Shown here: positions 8,748 to 15,928 of the stretch, piece by piece | Numbering within the stretch: position 1 is the first letter of the stretch | How the letters are laid out: every line of letters begins with the position of its first letter | Origin: Roseimaritima sp. | GTDB taxonomy: Bacteria > Planctomycetota > Planctomycetia > Pirellulales > Pirellulaceae | DNA length: 18,874 bases | Direction of reading: 5' to 3' | Assembly: GCA_007124075.1 (NCBI GenBank) | Contig: SLFV01000562.1 | Location: forward strand, 1 to 18,874 | Translations under genes and position numbers: made by a program | The notes under the pieces: generated by a model | What the model was told of the DNA's origin: nothing | What the model saw: the letters and a program-made list of their open reading frames with translations, nothing else | Databases searched by the model: none

Positions 8748-10553
8748 CTACTCCTGAGCCGCAGCGGATTCATCTACCGAATCACCTGAATCGACCCTGT
8801 TTTCATCAACAGTTGGTTCCGGTGGGTCAGCAGTCGGCTGAGGGTCGGTTGGCGCGTCGGTCGCTTCGTCGCGACGCGGTTCAGCCACCAGTGGTTCGGT
8901 CGATGGATCGGGCTGGGGTGCGTCCTCTGCTTCGGTTGCAGTCGGCGGGGCATCGCCCATTGCAACCCCCTCGACCACCGTGCTGCCATCGACCTGGTCA
9001 ACGCCAAGCTTCGCCATATCCGGTGGATTATAGATCTGGATGATACCATAAATTTCTACCGTCACCGCCATCGGAAATTTTCCGGGGCTTTGGCGAGCCG
9101 AACTCATTGAGGAACCTTCCATTCCATAGCCGCTTTCCATGCCATAGCCGCTTTCCATGCCATATCCACTTTCCATGCCATAGCCGCTTTCCATTCCGTA
9201 GCCACCGTCCCCAGCACCGAAACTCGCTAGATCAGTATCGCTACCCGAGGAGGCAGCACCGCCGGTTCGCCCCGATCCATCTGGGTTGACTCTGACCTGC
9301 CGAACTTCAACCATCAACGCGGAGTTCCCGCAATTTGCCAGCAACCGCGGGATATCGCGTTGATCCATCTTCAGGTGCATGACGACGGGCAGTCGCTTCG
9401 CAACCGTCAAAAAGGCATCTTCGGGATTACGATTCTCGGGCGACATCGCTTGCCGAACTCGGTCCGCAGCAATGGGCTCGTAATCATTGTTCACATACCG
9501 ATCCTCCAACGGATCAACGACCGGACGAGCAGCGCCCCCCATTTCTCCACCCGCTTCGCTCATCATCGCATCCATGTCTTCGGTCAAATACATGTCGGAT
9601 CCTTCCCCACCGTACATGTCCATTTCCATCCCTTCAGCACCAAACGCCTCCGAACCGCCAGCAGTTTGGCCAGCCCCCCCGACGTTACTAATCTTACCAT
9701 TGGCCCGTTTGGCACTGCGCCCGATACCCAAACGTACGATTTCATTGACTTTAGCTTGGAAGGGTTGAGAAATATTGCCGTTGGTCTCCGCGATGATTTC
9801 AAGCAATTGGGTTAGCACCCAGAGGTTCTCCTGGCTGTACAGCACCTCGAGGGTCGAGGGACGTTTGCCTCGCCAAGGAAACAAATCTTTCAAAAGTGCT
9901 TCCTGGCTGGTTACGCTCCACTGAACCAGTGGCTGTTTCTTCGTCGCGTCCGTCGTTGCTCTCGGCCGTATCCCCTGGGTTTCCGAGCCATAGTCCATCT
10001 CCATGCCCATTGCGGCACCCATTTCCGTTGAGGATCCGCGGGTCGCCGCGAAATCGGCTTTCCACTGGGCACCAACGATTTCCGCCTTCAGTGGTAGCAC
10101 GTCTCCGATGTAATCGCGATACGCTTCCAAGTAACGGGTTTCAATTTCGTCTTTCCGTTCCACTGGGAAGGTGAGAAAGCTGGTTTCAATCGGAAAGAAC
10201 GGTTCGACTCTGGCAATGAATGCTGCATCCAAACTGTCTTCAGGCCACACCAAGATGTTTTTTTGGCGATCAAACTGCGATTCCCAAGCAGCCAGTACTG
10301 CGGCCTCCTCGTTCTGGACCAATTGTTCCATCGCCTGATGCGAAAGATCGTTGGGATGCTCGCGCGCTTCACCGCGCAGCGAATCCATCGAGGAATTCGC
10401 CGTTGTCAGCGCGCTGATCTGCTGGTTGGACTGCTCCTGCAAATCACTGGTAACGATAAACCAAGTCCCCAAGGCAATCAGGGTGGTCGCCGCAATTGCG
10501 ATCCAGAACCCATGCCGGAGAATAGGTGCCAGCTTTTCCTTCAATTGATCCAT
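8748..10553 (-). CDS. Single-span membrane protein with GYGMES repeats, second gene of the PilM-like module (PilO-like position)
   Basis: This 601-residue protein has no family I can name. Residues 1-13 are cytoplasmic, 14-35 form one membrane helix, and about 36-100 are likely coiled coil, the layout of PilO and GspM. Three low-complexity patches follow: 177-191 (MGMEMDYG), 305-340 (Met/Asp/Gly-rich) and 451-480 (five GYGMES-type hexapeptides). Between them are folded-looking stretches at 208-280 and 345-425. Residues 345-425 with 493-512, containing FLTVAKRLPVVMHLKMDQRDIPRLLANC and VTVEIYGIIQIYNPP, may form a split ferredoxin-like domain such as PilO has, interrupted by the repeat. The last 70 residues are acidic and proline-rich. 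It starts 60 bases after the pilM stop, consistent with one operon. The PilO equivalence is inferred from position and topology only. Confidence 0.75.
   Translation of the reverse strand: MDQLKEKLAPILRHGFWIAIAATTLIALGTWFIVTSDLQEQSNQQISALTTANSSMDSLRGEAREHPNDLSHQAMEQLVQNEEAAVLAAWESQFDRQKNILVWPEDSLDAAFIARVEPFFPIETSFLTFPVERKDEIETRYLEAYRDYIGDVLPLKAEIVGAQWKADFAATRGSSTEMGAAMGMEMDYGSETQGIRPRATTDATKKQPLVQWSVTSQEALLKDLFPWRGKRPSTLEVLYSQENLWVLTQLLEIIAETNGNISQPFQAKVNEIVRLGIGRSAKRANGKISNVGGAGQTAGGSEAFGAEGMEMDMYGGEGSDMYLTEDMDAMMSEAGGEMGGAARPVVDPLEDRYVNNDYEPIAADRVRQAMSPENRNPEDAFLTVAKRLPVVMHLKMDQRDIPRLLANCGNSALMVEVRQVRVNPDGSGRTGGAASSGSDTDLASFGAGDGGYGMESGYGMESGYGMESGYGMESGYGMEGSSMSSARQSPGKFPMAVTVEIYGIIQIYNPPDMAKLGVDQVDGSTVVEGVAMGDAPPTATEAEDAPQPDPSTEPLVAEPRRDEATDAPTDPQPTADPPEPTVDENRVDSGDSVDESAAAQE
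9114..9203 (-). repeat. Five tandem 18-bp units encoding GYGMES/GYGMEG
   Basis: Codons 451-480 of the 601-residue protein are five back-to-back hexapeptides, four GYGMES and a final GYGMEG. The central 18-base units are almost identical at DNA level, differing at one or two positions, while the outer units have more third-position changes. Such identity indicates recent expansion or homogenisation, and the array could change length by slippage without shifting the frame. Confidence 0.95.
9534..9641 (-). repeat. Second Met/Gly/Asp-rich low-complexity coding tract of the 601-residue protein
   Basis: Codons 305-340 are rich in Met, Gly, Glu, Asp and Tyr (for example GMEMDMYGGEGSDMY and GGEMGG). 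A shorter patch of the same kind is encoded at about 9981-10025 (codons 177-191). The composition matches tracts in the neighbouring genes, though the units are not exact repeats. Confidence 0.75.
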
Positions 10554-10613
10554 CGGATTTCTTACCGCAGCAAGGAGACAGAAACGTAAATTGGATTTGT
10601 GGGACGGCGACGA

Positions 10614-12800
10614 TCATTGCGGGACCATCGCGACATCTTGGCCTGCTTGAATCCCTTCGGCTTCCTCCTGTTGTCGCGCCTCCTCCTCGGCTTCCGCTTT
10701 TTCCCTTTGCATTTCTAAACGTTCTGACAGCAAATTGGGTTGCCAGACAAACTGAAAGGTGAAATCCTGTCGGAGAACGGACAGCGTGGGCGGTTCCCCT
10801 GGCTCCTTCTCCCCGGTTGTCGTCGGGCCAGCCGCCATTTCGGCACCATATTCAAGACTTTCCATGCCATAACCCACAGCGGCTGCCCCTGTCCCCGGCG
10901 CCGGAGGCTCGTAGTCTGGGTTGGGGACCTGTCGCGTGGTTGGTTTGTTGTCGGAAACCAGAATGGGGAAGGAGATGCCCATTTCGTCCAACGTGAACTT
11001 CCTCAAGACCCCCGTCTCGTCGGGAATTTCAACGTCTTGAGTCAAAAAGCTATTGAGCATCGTCCGGCGGATATGGTTACTGGCCTCGAAGCCGCGGCGG
11101 GTCGTGTCGTTGTAATCATGGTAACCCGCCAGTTCGATCACCCAGCCCGGTCCCGTCGGACCTTCGGTCTCTGCAAAGTCTTCCGGCAGTGTCTGTTTTG
11201 TTAAGTCAGCCCAACTGCGGAGTTCGTCCAAATAGCGATTCTTTCGCCGCTCGTTAAACCAGGTGCTGACGTCTTCATAATGTCGATTATCCACGCGGGT
11301 GATATAGATATCGGGCCGATCGATAAAAGGCAGCTCTTTGGGGCTGGGCATTTTGCCATCGACCAGCGGCGTTCGCGGCAGCATCTGCAAAACCGCCGAT
11401 TGTAGTTCCAACCATTTCAGACGGCGTTCGCTGTTGCCGGAAACCTCGTCACCGACCGCTTTCAAGTAAGTTAATTTCGATTTGTAGCCATCAAACTGCT
11501 GTTTGTGCCGACTGCTATGTTCTTGAGTCGATTTCACCGCACTGACTGCCGATGCCCAATCATCGGGATGTGTCTGCGACCAGCTTTTTTGGATGAAAAC
11601 GTAGTGAATCGCCAGACCGATCAAAAGCGACGCGACGCAAGCCAAGGCCCAAGGTTTTTTTGCCCGAATCAATCGCTCCGTCAGAATTTCCTGAGGCACC
11701 AAGTTGGTGCGAATCTGCCCCTTTCCCAGGCCCTGCAGCGTTAGACCGTAACACACACCAAAGGTCGGCACATTCTCCTTGAACGTCGGAATCGCCAGCA
11801 CCTCTTCACCCCCGAGCCGCCCGAAGCGATCAAAGACGTGCACTTCGTAGCCAAGGTTCTTCCCAAGGTACTGGGCCAACCCCGGCATTTTGACCGTGTT
11901 GCCGGCGATGACCAGTTCTGTGATTTCGGCTTTCTTGTTAATGCTCTTGAAGAAGCCAATCGACCGTTGCATCTCCGTTACCAAGTCATTGAACACCGGG
12001 CGCATGGTCTGAAAGATTAGCTTCGGGTCTTCGGCTTCTCGCGCGTGCCGCTTTAAATGCTCCGCTTTTGCAAACGTCAGTTTCAGTTCTTTGGTCAATT
12101 GCCGAGTGAAGTGGTTTCCCCCCAGCGGAATGCTGCGCTGCCAAATTCGGAAACCATTGGTGATAATCAAATCCGACGAATCGGTACCAATCGACAGAAA
12201 GACCGTCGAGCTAGGCGGATTTTCGGCATCGAACGTTTCGCTGTCCAAACGCTCATGAAAGCGATCGTAAGCCAGCATGTTGTACAGGGCCAATGGTGCC
12301 ATTTGAATGAAATCAACCTCCAGGCCAACTTCTTCAAACGGCTTCAGCGAATGAAAGGCTTGTTCGCGTTTCATCGCAAACAACCCAATTTCAGACTCCA
12401 AGGCAAAGTTATCCTCGATGACGCTGCCGGGCATCATCTGATAATCCCAAATGACATCCTTCAGGTCGTAGGGAATTTGCTGACGGGCTTCGTAGCGGAC
12501 AATGTCTGCGACTTTTTTAGTTTCGACCGGTGGCGGCTTGAAAAACTTTGCCAAACCGCTGGAACCGGGCAAACTGACAACCATCCGCACATCGCGCGAG
12601 TAATCATTGCGCTCCAGGAACTTTTCTAATGCCTCCCGAATTAAAACCTCCGGTTCGGCTTCGGGCTGACTGAGAATCTTGGGGTATTCGATGAAATCGA
12701 ACGCATCGACAATCACCTCGTCCCCTTCCATGTGGCAACGCATCGCTTTGAGCGCTGACTGGCCCAGTTCGACACCCCACACGCTTGATGATTTACCCAT
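10614..12800 (-). CDS. pilM: PilM-like actin-fold protein fused to a PilN-like membrane part
   Basis: Numbered from the ATG at 12800, the product is 728 residues, about twice a normal PilM (about 350). Residues 8-355 are a PilM/actin-like ATPase domain: VWGVELGQSALKA near the N-terminus, a RYEARQQIPYDLKDVIWDYQ segment typical of PilM, FLSIGTDSSDLIIT (phosphate-loop-like), IPLGGNHFTRQL and ELVIAGNTVKMPGLAQYL. In type IV pili, PilM sits in the cytoplasm and binds the N-terminus of PilN. Here TNLVPQEILTERL (about 365-377) looks like PilN's own N-terminal NLLP motif, followed by a membrane helix (about 382-404) and a periplasmic part to the end. PilM and PilN therefore appear to be one chain. A GYGMES-LEYGAEM patch is at about 643-655, and a Glu/Gln/Arg helix lies near the C-terminus (about 690-715). 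A TTG at 12848 would add 16 unconserved residues. It is the first gene of the row. Confidence 0.88.
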   Translation of the reverse strand: MGKSSSVWGVELGQSALKAMRCHMEGDEVIVDAFDFIEYPKILSQPEAEPEVLIREALEKFLERNDYSRDVRMVVSLPGSSGLAKFFKPPPVETKKVADIVRYEARQQIPYDLKDVIWDYQMMPGSVIEDNFALESEIGLFAMKREQAFHSLKPFEEVGLEVDFIQMAPLALYNMLAYDRFHERLDSETFDAENPPSSTVFLSIGTDSSDLIITNGFRIWQRSIPLGGNHFTRQLTKELKLTFAKAEHLKRHAREAEDPKLIFQTMRPVFNDLVTEMQRSIGFFKSINKKAEITELVIAGNTVKMPGLAQYLGKNLGYEVHVFDRFGRLGGEEVLAIPTFKENVPTFGVCYGLTLQGLGKGQIRTNLVPQEILTERLIRAKKPWALACVASLLIGLAIHYVFIQKSWSQTHPDDWASAVSAVKSTQEHSSRHKQQFDGYKSKLTYLKAVGDEVSGNSERRLKWLELQSAVLQMLPRTPLVDGKMPSPKELPFIDRPDIYITRVDNRHYEDVSTWFNERRKNRYLDELRSWADLTKQTLPEDFAETEGPTGPGWVIELAGYHDYNDTTRRGFEASNHIRRTMLNSFLTQDVEIPDETGVLRKFTLDEMGISFPILVSDNKPTTRQVPNPDYEPPAPGTGAAAVGYGMESLEYGAEMAAGPTTTGEKEPGEPPTLSVLRQDFTFQFVWQPNLLSERLEMQREKAEAEEEARQQEEAEGIQAGQDVAMVPQ

Positions 12801-13030
12801 TTTGATTTTCGTTAGCCATAATAGTTTGGAACGAGGTTCGGGGAGCAACCTTGCTGGATAGCGATGCCCCAGTTACCGTTTCAAGGAGGATTAAGCGAAT
12901 ATTCGGAAAAGAAAAGCTGCTCGATTCAACTGTAAATTTTTTCGTGACTCGGCATGGGCTGCGACGAAATGTCCCCGCAGCGTTTCTCTTAGTGTACTGA
13001 CAGTCCTCTGCCTTCGTCAAATTGTAATCA
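12801..13030. promoter_or_regulatory. Divergent intergenic region between pilM and the GH38-like gene
   Basis: At 230 bases this is the longest gene-free stretch in the window and must hold the promoters for both genes. On the minus strand a possible sigma-70-type pair is TTGACG (13015-13020) and TACACT (12991-12996) with an 18-base spacer, which would give a leader of about 185 bases before pilM. This match is weak. An eight-codon reading frame (ATG at 12819) ends with a TAA at 12793-12795 that overlaps the pilM start. No sigma-54 GG-N10-GC element and no clear ribosome site were seen for either gene. Confidence 0.35.
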
Positions 13031-15796
13031 ATGAATCCACCAATCGAAGAGTGTTGTGTCCTGATTCCGTGCAACACCCTGGAGGATTTTCCCTCCAGCC
13101 TGACTTCTGAAGCCGCAACGGGGTTGTTAGGGGCCTGGATGGCTGCCTGGCATCCGGCGTTGATAGCGGCGGCTGGCAAGATCCCAACGTGGTGTCGCGC
13201 GGATGTGCCCCCCCGTCCTCTGGCGGGGATGTACTTTTTGCTGCCAGCCTGTTCCGCCCCCCGTTTACCGAGCGATTTTGAGGAGTCGCTCCGTGCTATC
13301 CCCGAAGCGACGTTGATCCGCGGGGATGATCGCGCCGCGTTTCTAGACGGTTTGCCTGTTTCCCAGTTGCCTGGCCCGTCAGGACCATTGACCCAGGGGC
13401 ACCGCCCTGTGGAACCCCTGGATTTTTTCGCGGTGGCCTACGTCTTCTTGCAGGTGCAATTGATGACCAGGCAATTACGATACACCAGCAATTTGGACGA
13501 AGTTGTCTTTGCCGACCAAGTGGTCAAGGCGGCGGTGGCTTGGTCGCAAGGTGATGCCACAACCGCGGCGGACACCTTGCACACCGCCTTCGATCTATTG
13601 TCCCAAGAACGCGACCATTACTTCTCTGCCGATCCACATTTAGTTGATTTGGTGCTGCTGGCGGGCAGCACGTTAGGCAGTGCTTTGACCGAGACGCTTC
13701 TGGACGAGCGCCCGATCAATCTGTTGGTCGATACCGCAATCGCCAGAGGGTTGCATACGCACGACTCGCAAAATCTGAACACGATCCAGCAACGGCTTGC
13801 AGCGGGAAACCTGAGTCTGGCCGGTGGTGGTTTGGATGCGAATGAATGCTTGGACCATCAGACCGCGGCGCAACTGGGGCAGGCGATGACGCAGGCCAAG
13901 CAGCATTTTGTCGACACGTTTGGGCGGATGCCGGCCGCGTTCGCCAGATACAGCGGAGGGATCCCGGGTGATTTAGCGCCTTGGCTTGCCGCGTTGGGGT
14001 ACCAGGGGGTGATCCCGATCGATTTTGCTGGCGGGACCGGTTTTCGAGACGAAAGTAAACTTCTGTGGCAGACGGGATCCGGCGAACTGGAAGCGTTGGT
14101 CTGCAAACCGCTGAATGCTGCCGATGAAGCATCTTTCCTGCGACTGGGGCCGATGCTGGGCAGTGCGGTCGATTGCGGTGATGTCGCCACCGCGTTGTTG
14201 GTGCGTTGGCCAGGGCAATCTTGCCACACCTTTGAAGTCTTGCAGCGTGCCAGTCAGTGGGGGTTGGCGCTCGGGAAATTTTGGACGCTGGATGATTATT
14301 TCACGCAAGGCGAACGACCGTACCATAGTTTTCAGTCAGATGCGATTGAAGCCAATGGTCATTGGCTGGCCAGTGCGGTTGGCCAAGGACAGACGAACCC
14401 GCTGACGACGGTCGGGGGGCAACTACGTTCGCAGTTGTCAATCGAGCGAGATCAGTTATTTGCGGCGTTGACTGCTCTGGTAGCTGGTAAGGCAGTGGAG
14501 GTCGCAGGGGTTCAGGTCGGGGGGGGGGCGGAGCCTTCGTCGACCGCAGCGTCTCACGCGGCACCAACCAAGAGCGAAGCCACACTGTTGGCGGCAGTCG
14601 CCAATTCACAGCCTGCAGTTACCGGGCAACGGGTCTGCCTGAACCCGCATCCGATCCCGCTCCGCGTGATGACGTCGCTGGAGGGTTATCCCCCGGCGGT
14701 AAAACCACCGATCTTCAGTGCGCACGGGATCGATGGGCGATCCAGCTACGCCAATGTTGATGTTCCCGCGATGGGATTTGCGGTGGTGGCTCCCGGGACA
14801 CAGCCGGAGAAACGCGGTTGGTTCCAGAAGCCGCAACGTCGCGCAGACGGTCAAACGCTGAGTAACGAATTCTTGGAGGTGACCATCGCCAACGACGGTT
14901 CGGTGACCAGCGTACACAGCGGAAGTGTCCGCGGGAATCGGTTTTCATTGCAGTTGGTTCACTTTGACAGTACCGCCGAACCGCGTTACTGCACGATGAC
15001 CGCCGACCGCATCCAAGTCATCCGCAGCAGTAGCGCGATCGGGGAGATTGAATGTGTCGGCCGTCTGGTGCGTGGCGAGCGCGCGGTCGCGGACTACCAA
15101 CTAAGGTACTGTGTCCGCAGCGGATCGCGTTTGTTGGAAATCGACGGGGAGCTGAACCCGATGGCGGGAGTCAAACTGGGGTCGGATCCTTGGCAGAACT
15201 ATTTTGCTGCCCGGATTGCGGTCGCTTCCGAAGCCGCTCAGGTGCAAACACTATTACGGGACAAGGTGCATCGGTTACGAGGACGTCGGATAAATTCGCC
15301 GCTGGGGCTGGTCATTGATGAGGGAGAACGGCAAACCCTGGTACTGGCCGCCGGACGTCCGGCCCATCGGTACTGTGGTGATCGTTTTGTGGATACGTTG
15401 CTGATGGTGGCAGGCCAAAGCGACGGCAGCTTCCGCCTGGAGTATGGGTTCGATGTCAAGTCCCCCATCGCTTTCGCTCGTTCCCGCCTTTGCCCTGTCT
15501 CCGTGTTGACTCAGTCGGAACATTCGCCGGCGATGCCTGAGGGTTGGTTGTTGCAGCTTGAATCACGCAGTGTTCTGCTGACCACCGCAGAGGCTCAGCA
15601 ATGCGACGGTTCGCTGCAAATCGAGGCGTTATTGGTGGAAACGCGAGGCAAAACCACCAAGACGCGGCTCCACTGCTTTCGCGATCCACAGCAGGCGATT
15701 CGGCTTGGCGACGGCCATGCTTTCGAAGTCGAAGGCGACAGCGTCAAAATCGTGCTTGCCCCGCACGAGACCCTGCGGCTTCGATTGCGATTTTAG
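13031..15796 (+). CDS. Divergent glycoside hydrolase family 38 (alpha-mannosidase)-like protein
   Basis: The 921-residue protein has the domain order and size of GH38 alpha-mannosidases, but its N-terminal part is far from typical. The C-terminal half is clearest: RVCLNPHPIPLRV (535-547), then LSNEFLEVTIANDGSVTSVHSG (610-631), the usual start of the GH38 beta-sandwich domain, with strands continuing to 921. In the N-terminal half, DFFAVAYVFLQVQLMTRQLR (131-150), GGGLDANECLDH (265-276) and FARYSGGIPGDLAPWLAALGY (304-324) resemble GH38/57 barrel elements. The N-terminal HxHxD zinc motif and the W-x-IDPFG nucleophile segment of classical GH38 are not visible, although an HTHD stretch occurs at 242-245. 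It could be a changed active site, a non-catalytic relative, or a different specificity. No signal peptide is seen, so it is probably cytoplasmic. A G10 tract lies in the interdomain linker. It is divergent from pilM. Confidence 0.7.
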   Translation: MNPPIEECCVLIPCNTLEDFPSSLTSEAATGLLGAWMAAWHPALIAAAGKIPTWCRADVPPRPLAGMYFLLPACSAPRLPSDFEESLRAIPEATLIRGDDRAAFLDGLPVSQLPGPSGPLTQGHRPVEPLDFFAVAYVFLQVQLMTRQLRYTSNLDEVVFADQVVKAAVAWSQGDATTAADTLHTAFDLLSQERDHYFSADPHLVDLVLLAGSTLGSALTETLLDERPINLLVDTAIARGLHTHDSQNLNTIQQRLAAGNLSLAGGGLDANECLDHQTAAQLGQAMTQAKQHFVDTFGRMPAAFARYSGGIPGDLAPWLAALGYQGVIPIDFAGGTGFRDESKLLWQTGSGELEALVCKPLNAADEASFLRLGPMLGSAVDCGDVATALLVRWPGQSCHTFEVLQRASQWGLALGKFWTLDDYFTQGERPYHSFQSDAIEANGHWLASAVGQGQTNPLTTVGGQLRSQLSIERDQLFAALTALVAGKAVEVAGVQVGGGAEPSSTAASHAAPTKSEATLLAAVANSQPAVTGQRVCLNPHPIPLRVMTSLEGYPPAVKPPIFSAHGIDGRSSYANVDVPAMGFAVVAPGTQPEKRGWFQKPQRRADGQTLSNEFLEVTIANDGSVTSVHSGSVRGNRFSLQLVHFDSTAEPRYCTMTADRIQVIRSSSAIGEIECVGRLVRGERAVADYQLRYCVRSGSRLLEIDGELNPMAGVKLGSDPWQNYFAARIAVASEAAQVQTLLRDKVHRLRGRRINSPLGLVIDEGERQTLVLAAGRPAHRYCGDRFVDTLLMVAGQSDGSFRLEYGFDVKSPIAFARSRLCPVSVLTQSEHSPAMPEGWLLQLESRSVLLTTAEAQQCDGSLQIEALLVETRGKTTKTRLHCFRDPQQAIRLGDGHAFEVEGDSVKIVLAPHETLRLRLRF
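14519..14528 (+). repeat. G10 homopolymer in coding sequence
   Basis: Ten consecutive G bases encode the GGGA part of a VGGGAEPSS linker (near residue 498) in the GH38-like protein. The frame is intact as read. A one-base change here would cut the protein before its C-terminal beta-sandwich domains. Confidence 0.95.
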
Positions 15797-15833
15797 GGAA
15801 TTGCCGCGAAATAAGTTGCTGCATTCAATTCCC
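15796..15833. terminator. Inverted repeat at the GH38-like stop codon, possible terminator
   Basis: GGGAATTG (15796-15803) and CAATTCCC (15826-15833) form a perfect 8-bp stem with a 22-base loop, starting on the last base of the stop codon. The rest of the 132-base gap to the convergent rpoN stop holds smaller dyads, for example GGTCC-GACCT-GGACC at 15885-15899. No T-run follows on either strand, so intrinsic termination is uncertain, but the place between convergent genes fits a bidirectional terminator. Confidence 0.3.
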
Positions 15834-15928
15834 CTAGCCTCGCCCCGCTTAGGGACGGTCGCGGCGCACGACGTCGGGGCATGCGGTCCGACCTGGACCT
15901 TACGTTGCTGACGGGGCCGAGCGCCGAA

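Noticed and set aside
9114..9203. CRISPR-like array
   Set aside because: The repeats are directly adjacent without spacers, are 18 bases long, and are in frame inside a coding region.
12057..12629. 190-residue plus-strand reading frame opposite pilM
   Set aside because: The minus strand encodes an unmistakable PilM domain here. The antisense frame has no recognisable feature.
12801..13030. Sigma-54 control of the pilM-like operon, suggested by the rpoN gene nearby
   Set aside because: No GG-N10-GC (-24/-12) element could be found upstream of pilM, and rpoN is separated by another gene and strand. Proximity alone is no evidence.
12793..13179. 128-residue minus-strand reading frame across the pilM/GH38-like intergenic region
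   Set aside because: It lies antisense to the first 50 codons of the GH38-like gene, has no family resemblance and no ribosome site. Only its last eight codons were kept as a weak finding.
13031..15796. GH38-like gene as a pseudogene
   Set aside because: The frame is open for 921 codons with domain-like patterns up to the end. Missing classical motifs alone do not show decay.
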